Positions 48,593 through 52,537 of a stretch of DNA of 52,537 bases are shown here, piece by piece (the stretch's first letter is position 1; each line of letters starts with the position of its first letter). Source of the stretch: Planctomicrobium piriforme (GTDB taxonomy: Bacteria; Planctomycetota; Planctomycetia; Pirellulales; UBA1268). Below the pieces are notes generated by a model. The model had not been told where the DNA came from. It worked only from the letters and a program-made list of their open reading frames with translations, and made no database searches. Made by a program: the position numbers and the translations under genes. The stretch spans positions 1-52,537 of the forward strand of contig CAMAVC010000011.1 of assembly GCA_945861585.1 (NCBI GenBank). Reading direction: 5' to 3'.

Positions 48593-49045
48593 GTGAGCTA
48601 TCCATTCAAGACGCTTTCAACGACATGGAACGACGAGGAATATAGGGAGCTTTACCAAGCTGTTGAGTTCTACAACCAAGGGCGATACGCCACAGCGCTC
48701 AAACTGTTCACCGACCGGCCTCCGGACCCAGCTCGATGGTTCAAGAACCTCATCTGCACCTTTCATGGACCGATCGGCTGGCTGCTCATGTTCAATACGC
48801 GGCAGGCCAAGGACTGCTATCTGCGATACTGTATAGCAAGCTGCCTCTATCACCTGGGCAGGTACAGCGACTCGCTCGCGGTACTCAAGGACGATACGCA
48901 TGAGAGAGCGATCTACCTTCGGGCTTGGTGCCACAATGCGATCGGCGAGCACGCTGCAGCGCAGCAGGCATTCAGGAAAGCCTTTTTCGTGAACCCAAAG
49001 CTACTGAATCTGGAGTGCCCCTACGCAGAAGCGGATGTGCTCTGA
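48593..49045 (+). CDS. TPR-like protein
   Basis: 150 residues from GTG 48593 with AAAGGA about seven bases upstream. Two or three TPR-like helix pairs: YRELYQAVEFYNQGRYATAL, YLRYCIASCLYHLGRYSDSL, LRAWCHNAIGEHAAAQQAFR. The family is protein-interaction scaffolds. The first start codon (ATG or TTG) upstream is not in frame. Co-directional with the SLOG and Cys-rich genes. Confidence 0.6.
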   Translation: MSYPFKTLSTTWNDEEYRELYQAVEFYNQGRYATALKLFTDRPPDPARWFKNLICTFHGPIGWLLMFNTRQAKDCYLRYCIASCLYHLGRYSDSLAVLKDDTHERAIYLRAWCHNAIGEHAAAQQAFRKAFFVNPKLLNLECPYAEADVL

Positions 49046-49110
49046 TAGGCAACCGTTTGCAGTGATACTGCTGCTGCGTTTGCGAAGTCTGAATTCCGCG
49101 GCAGCCTACA

Positions 49111-50544
49111 TCAGGACGCCCACCATTCAACATCTTCGGGGGGGCGGTACTCTTCATCGTCTTCTTCGAACTCGGGAAGCCTTATGTCCGGATTCAAGCG
49201 CAAGACTGCATCCACCTCTGCCGACGGGTTCCGCAGACCGTAAAGGGTCAATGTGCCTTTACGTTCAGCCAATAATCTTGCCGCATGATATTCCAGATGA
49301 GCAACGCCATTGAGTTCGATTCGGCCTTGGTATCTGCTAAAGACCCCCGCCTGCCAGTCCGAGATCGCGCGCAACTGATTCAGACACAGCCGGCCTTCGA
49401 TGCGTTGCGCCAGTATCTCAGTCTGCTGGTCGGTGAGCTCCTCGAGTCCGAGTTCTAGCGGTCCACGGTGATGCGTCAATTCCTCGATCACCTCATCAGG
49501 CCGATTGCTCCTAAGATCACGCAGCCACAATTTAAAGAACCACAAGCCATCATTCAGCCGGTCTTGGACTTCTTGGCGAATACCGCTAAGCATCTTCGCT
49601 TGGGCTTGGGTGAGTTCAAAGCGGGTAACATTCACAGTAAGCCACAAATCGTCATCTTCATCGGGGGGATCATCGCCATAGCAGCGGTCAAAATACTCAT
49701 TTAACGCGTCGGCAGCTAAGCCGATCACACCACCGAGGGATACGCGATTTCGCATGCCTTCCCGACTTGCAAACGCCACGACCGCTGAAGCCGACAGCGT
49801 GGCGAGGCTCTCTAGGGTTACGCTCTCGCACCGACAGTCTTCACTGGCGAAACTAGCTGCCGCTTCATCAGACAATTCCGTCAGACCATTGAGTGAGACA
49901 ACCCCTTCGCAATCGGCCAGATGTTCAGCCGCTTCGCCATCAAGATCCGCCAGACCATTCAGCGATACACCATGGCCGTTGGCGGCCAATGAACGGGCGA
50001 CGTCCGGCGGCAGACTGCGTAATCCATTCAACTCCAACGGGCCTTCACAGGTTGCCAAGGCCTCTGCTGCTCTTTCCGAGAGTTCGCCAAGCCCGTTTAG
50101 CGACAGCCCGCCCTTGTGGGGCCGCACTTCCGGCTCCGGATCTGGCTGCTGCCCGTGCGGTGGCGGGCTATCAAGGGCTTCAATCGGGGCACCATCATTA
50201 ATCCAGTCAATCGTTTCCTGAATTTCTACGTCATGTTGTGCTCTGCGTTCTTGATCCGTTTCCAATGCACAGTTCATCAATGCGCACGCGAGTTCTTCAC
50301 TAAGTTCGCCCAAGCCATCCAGTGCCAATTCCCCTTCATGCTCCGCCAAGCACTCTGCGTCAGCCAACGAGAGTTGACCAAGACCATTTAGATGCAGAGT
50401 TCCGCTGAATCGCGCTAATTCCTCAGCGACTCGCGGCTGGAGTTCCTCAAGTGCGTTCAAGCACAGACACTCTTCCTGATGATTATCTACAAGATGTCTC
50501 GCCTCCTCGGCCGTGAGCGTAGTTATGGCATTCATGTCGCACAT
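49111..50544 (-). CDS. 23-residue-repeat protein (LRR-like)
   Basis: 477 residues. About eleven units of roughly 23 residues in two groups (about 20-90 and 140-270, then 355-450), with consensus LxLNGLxxLSxxAAxxLAxxxG, for example LHLNGLGQLSLADAECLAEH and VSLNGLTELSDEAAASFASE. Each has a strand (LxLNGL) and a helix, so an LRR-like solenoid is likely. A Pro/Asp linker (about 110-140) and an acidic insert (DDPPDEDDDLWL) break the pattern. No signal peptide, so cytoplasmic. Such proteins are frequent and uncharacterised in planctomycetes and verrucomicrobia. Confidence 0.65.
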   Translation of the reverse strand: MCDMNAITTLTAEEARHLVDNHQEECLCLNALEELQPRVAEELARFSGTLHLNGLGQLSLADAECLAEHEGELALDGLGELSEELACALMNCALETDQERRAQHDVEIQETIDWINDGAPIEALDSPPPHGQQPDPEPEVRPHKGGLSLNGLGELSERAAEALATCEGPLELNGLRSLPPDVARSLAANGHGVSLNGLADLDGEAAEHLADCEGVVSLNGLTELSDEAAASFASEDCRCESVTLESLATLSASAVVAFASREGMRNRVSLGGVIGLAADALNEYFDRCYGDDPPDEDDDLWLTVNVTRFELTQAQAKMLSGIRQEVQDRLNDGLWFFKLWLRDLRSNRPDEVIEELTHHRGPLELGLEELTDQQTEILAQRIEGRLCLNQLRAISDWQAGVFSRYQGRIELNGVAHLEYHAARLLAERKGTLTLYGLRNPSAEVDAVLRLNPDIRLPEFEEDDEEYRPPEDVEWWAS

Positions 50545-50743
50545 AATCTGTTCCGATATTGTGGGGGCGGTCTTACGATCAAGTGGCAGGCATTAAATAC
50601 TGCAACGCAGCAGCGTTAGCGGCCGGTTGTTTTCAAGAGTAGCGAATAAGTTAAGTACATCCCAACGAAGAAGTGCACATCCCAGCATCGCACTGCTGTT
50701 TCTTGCAGAAAGACTACGGCTAGCCAAGTCATCAGAGATGTAC

Positions 50744-51817
50744 TTACTGAAAAACTTCCATCAGCTCGAACCTATCGCCGTTGGGCATGACGACCAACTC
50801 TGGTGCCCCAGTGGGCGAGTCTTCAAGGATGGCCTCTACGGTGGTGCGCGAAAACCTAGCGTCTGCCACTGTTGCACCGAATTCGTGCCACTCGATCGGC
50901 TGCCCCTGCGTTCCCAAGACGGCAACACCCCCGGCAAGTGTCTGTCGTATTGAAGGGTCTACGTTCTCAGGATGGAATTCCAGCACCAAGCCGCCCGTCT
51001 CACTTTGGCAGGGCAGCAGCGTCGCAGAGATATTGCCGTCCGACGACCGCCAACGCATGAGTGGCGTGCGTAATAATTCAGCAGACATCTTGTCCGCAGG
51101 AGAGCCAACTACCTGCGCAAGACGATGCCGAACCTTCTCGACATGTTCCACGCGGGCCACTTTCCCTTGTTTTTTGGGAAGGATCGCCTCCTCCACCGTA
51201 TCAATGGATTCCTCCACCCTCACGGCCTCTGCCTCTAGTTTGCCGTCCAGCCACCACGGAAGGATGTCCCAGTATGCAGGCGAAAGCGCGAGCCGCCAAT
51301 TCACCAACAGTTGCGTATCAGCTGCCGTCGAAAGAAATTCGATCCGATTGAGAAGAGCGAGGTCGAACCCTCCAAGCCGCTCCTCACAGACGACAATCTT
51401 TTGGCTTAGGTCTTTGTGTTCATCGACAGCGGACAGCGTCTCGAGAGCCGCCCACGTGTTCATTCGCGCTTCGAGGAGTCCGCGTACGAGTTTTACCGCT
51501 TCCTCGGGCGATGCTGCATCCCATCGCGCGTCGAGGCTTTCCACATCGGCAATTGCTTTGTCGAGCAACTCGCAAAGTCGCTCCGCGGCTGGGAGAGCCG
51601 CTCTCGCCGGAAAGATAGCTACCGCGGATTCGTCAGCAACCAATTGGAGGTAACCGCACGATACGGCAGCTTCAAGTGCGAGCCTACCGTCGGGCGACGG
51701 CGATGCGTCGACCTCGGCGAGCACCTCCGTAGCGCGGGCTTTCACGGCTTGCCGCAGCGATTCGCCGTCAACTGCATGCTGGTAACCGTCCGGCGACCCT
51801 AGAAAAAAGAAGAACAT
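50744..51817 (-). CDS. Protein of unknown function, 357 residues
   Basis: ATG 51817 with GGAGTACATCA directly upstream (a longer frame to 51868 is not needed). Mostly helical (VKARATEVLAEVDASPSPDG, LCELLDKAIADVESLD), with LSPAYWDILPWWLDGKLEAE around the centre and a beta-rich end (FELMEVFQ). No family recognised. Third gene of a leftward unit; 41 bp after the 150-residue gene. Confidence 0.5.
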   Translation of the reverse strand: MFFFFLGSPDGYQHAVDGESLRQAVKARATEVLAEVDASPSPDGRLALEAAVSCGYLQLVADESAVAIFPARAALPAAERLCELLDKAIADVESLDARWDAASPEEAVKLVRGLLEARMNTWAALETLSAVDEHKDLSQKIVVCEERLGGFDLALLNRIEFLSTAADTQLLVNWRLALSPAYWDILPWWLDGKLEAEAVRVEESIDTVEEAILPKKQGKVARVEHVEKVRHRLAQVVGSPADKMSAELLRTPLMRWRSSDGNISATLLPCQSETGGLVLEFHPENVDPSIRQTLAGGVAVLGTQGQPIEWHEFGATVADARFSRTTVEAILEDSPTGAPELVVMPNGDRFELMEVFQ

Positions 51818-51858
51818 TGATGTACTCCGTCGTGTCGGATCCCCGCTCCACGCGCTAC

Positions 51859-52311
51859 TCATAACCACGTATCCATCGAATCAAACCGAGGCACAGGCCT
51901 CCGAAGGGGCATCTGCATCCCAGGTGCAATCGCACCCAACTTACGGATGATTATCGCCATCGCATCGGCATGTTCAGGCCACGAGAATTTGCCGGCCAAC
52001 CCCGCAGCCTGCAAACCTGCATGCTGGCACAGCAGCGGCCGGCAACGACTATCGCGCACTGCGTCGGTGATTCCCGTCCCGGGAGCATGCAACTCTTCAG
52101 CTGACGGAGTCCTGTTCGGCTCATCACCAACAGCAGGCCTTACGAGGTGGTCACCGACACTTTGCAGAACGCAGCGATTCCTCGCTTTACGCAGTCCAGC
52201 AAGCGTGAATCGGTAGGCGAGCTCAACAGGCCCGGATACGCCGTCGTTCCAAACAAGGGTTTCCGCGGCAGTTTGCGCAAGTTGTGGCATCGGTTTCAAG
52301 GCGGCACTCAC
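51859..52311 (-). CDS. Protein of unknown function, 150 residues
   Basis: GTG 52311 overlaps the stop of the HTH gene upstream (GTGA), which sets the start. The N-terminus (QLAQTAAETLVWNDGVSGPV) is followed by Cys/Pro-rich parts (RCRPLLCQHAGLQAAGLAGK). No family recognised. Co-translated with the HTH protein. Confidence 0.45.
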   Translation of the reverse strand: MSAALKPMPQLAQTAAETLVWNDGVSGPVELAYRFTLAGLRKARNRCVLQSVGDHLVRPAVGDEPNRTPSAEELHAPGTGITDAVRDSRCRPLLCQHAGLQAAGLAGKFSWPEHADAMAIIIRKLGAIAPGMQMPLRRPVPRFDSMDTWL

Positions 52312-52537
52312 TGATCATTCCAGTCGTTCGACTGATCGGCCGACAGGCCTTTCTTCAACTTGTCGAGCGCCCTTTTTATCCGTAGTCGTAACCAACCACG
52401 GCTGCCACCGAGTTGTCTGGCCAAATCCGCTCGTCTAGCGTTTTTCGCGGGGATTAACTCAAGCCGCTGCCATGGAAACTCCAGAGGAAGCTCTGCCTCG
52501 ATAAGCCATTCATTGACTCTGTCGTTGGCGAGCTCAT
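52308..52537 (-). CDS. Partial HTH protein, sigma-region-4-like
   Basis: The last 76 residues are visible; the N-terminal part is beyond the right edge. WQRLELIPAKNARRADLARQ, then LGGSRGWLRLRIKRALDKLK is a helix-turn-helix similar to region 4 of extracytoplasmic-function sigma factors, ending in a polar tail. It could equally be another HTH family. The stop overlaps the start of the next gene, so it leads a leftward coupled unit. Confidence 0.45.
   Translation of the reverse strand, partial: ELANDRVNEWLIEAELPLEFPWQRLELIPAKNARRADLARQLGGSRGWLRLRIKRALDKLKKGLSADQSNDWNDQ

Overview
The window looks like a chromosomal segment of a high-GC planctomycete, most likely from the Pirellula/Blastopirellula side of the phylum. 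The evidence is a sialate O-acetylesterase-type sulfatase-neighbourhood gene, PEP-CTERM proteins, a large secreted repeat protein carrying an N-terminal LEQRLALSA-like motif typical of planctomycete extracellular proteins, an RR-leader hydroxypyruvate-isomerase-like protein, and many small lineage-specific proteins. Assignment below phylum level is inference; no rRNA gene is present.

Left part (1-28.7 kb), ordinary chromosome. It starts with a truncated membrane protein, then a secreted SGNH esterase, a lipoprotein with a SnoaL-like fold, a bile-acid:sodium symporter-family transporter, a secreted protein of unknown function, a PDZ protein and a large TPM-domain coiled-coil protein. A long leftward unit follows: ribBA, then a complete oligopeptide-type ABC importer (oppA-B-C-D-F), ending in an EF-hand protein. 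Most junctions overlap by 4 nt. Next come an unknown protein plus a glycerate 2-kinase, convergent with a hydroxypyruvate-isomerase-like protein; UDP-glucuronate decarboxylase; VanZ; and a small carrier-protein/ketosynthase set (ACP, ketosynthase-like protein without an obvious active-site Cys, intact ketosynthase, DUF4254). Several short repeat elements sit between these genes, including a 278-bp imperfect palindrome, a 150-bp tandem duplication and 25-bp palindromic repeats.

Mobile region (28.8 to about 41.2 kb). A tRNA-Arg(CCT) is followed by a tyrosine recombinase and its coupled HTH/excisionase protein, a zinc-ribbon protein, a second HTH protein, and a replication initiator with the HUH and YxxK motifs of rolling-circle enzymes. 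Then come a DUF3820-like protein, a C5-cytosine methyltransferase that stops before motif X, a controller-type HTH regulator with a textbook C-box upstream, and a Vsr endonuclease. A rightward operon follows: a ParB-like protein fused to an S1-like domain, a complete C5-cytosine methyltransferase, a 59-residue protein, an AAA ATPase and a 167-residue protein whose 3' end appears to continue, out of frame, into a transmembrane tail. This looks like an integrative element that can replicate as a plasmid and carries DNA-methylation functions. I could not find its right att site.

Right part (41.2-52.5 kb), a gene-sparse accessory stretch with a NarL-type response regulator, PEP-CTERM genes (one fused onto a decayed SUMF1-type gene), a secreted endonuclease/exonuclease/phosphatase-family protein behind a four-copy 20-21 bp repeat array, a SLOG-family protein, a 23-residue-repeat protein, and a leftward coupled operon that enters from the right edge with a sigma-region-4-like HTH protein. 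Many genes here have no function I can recognise.
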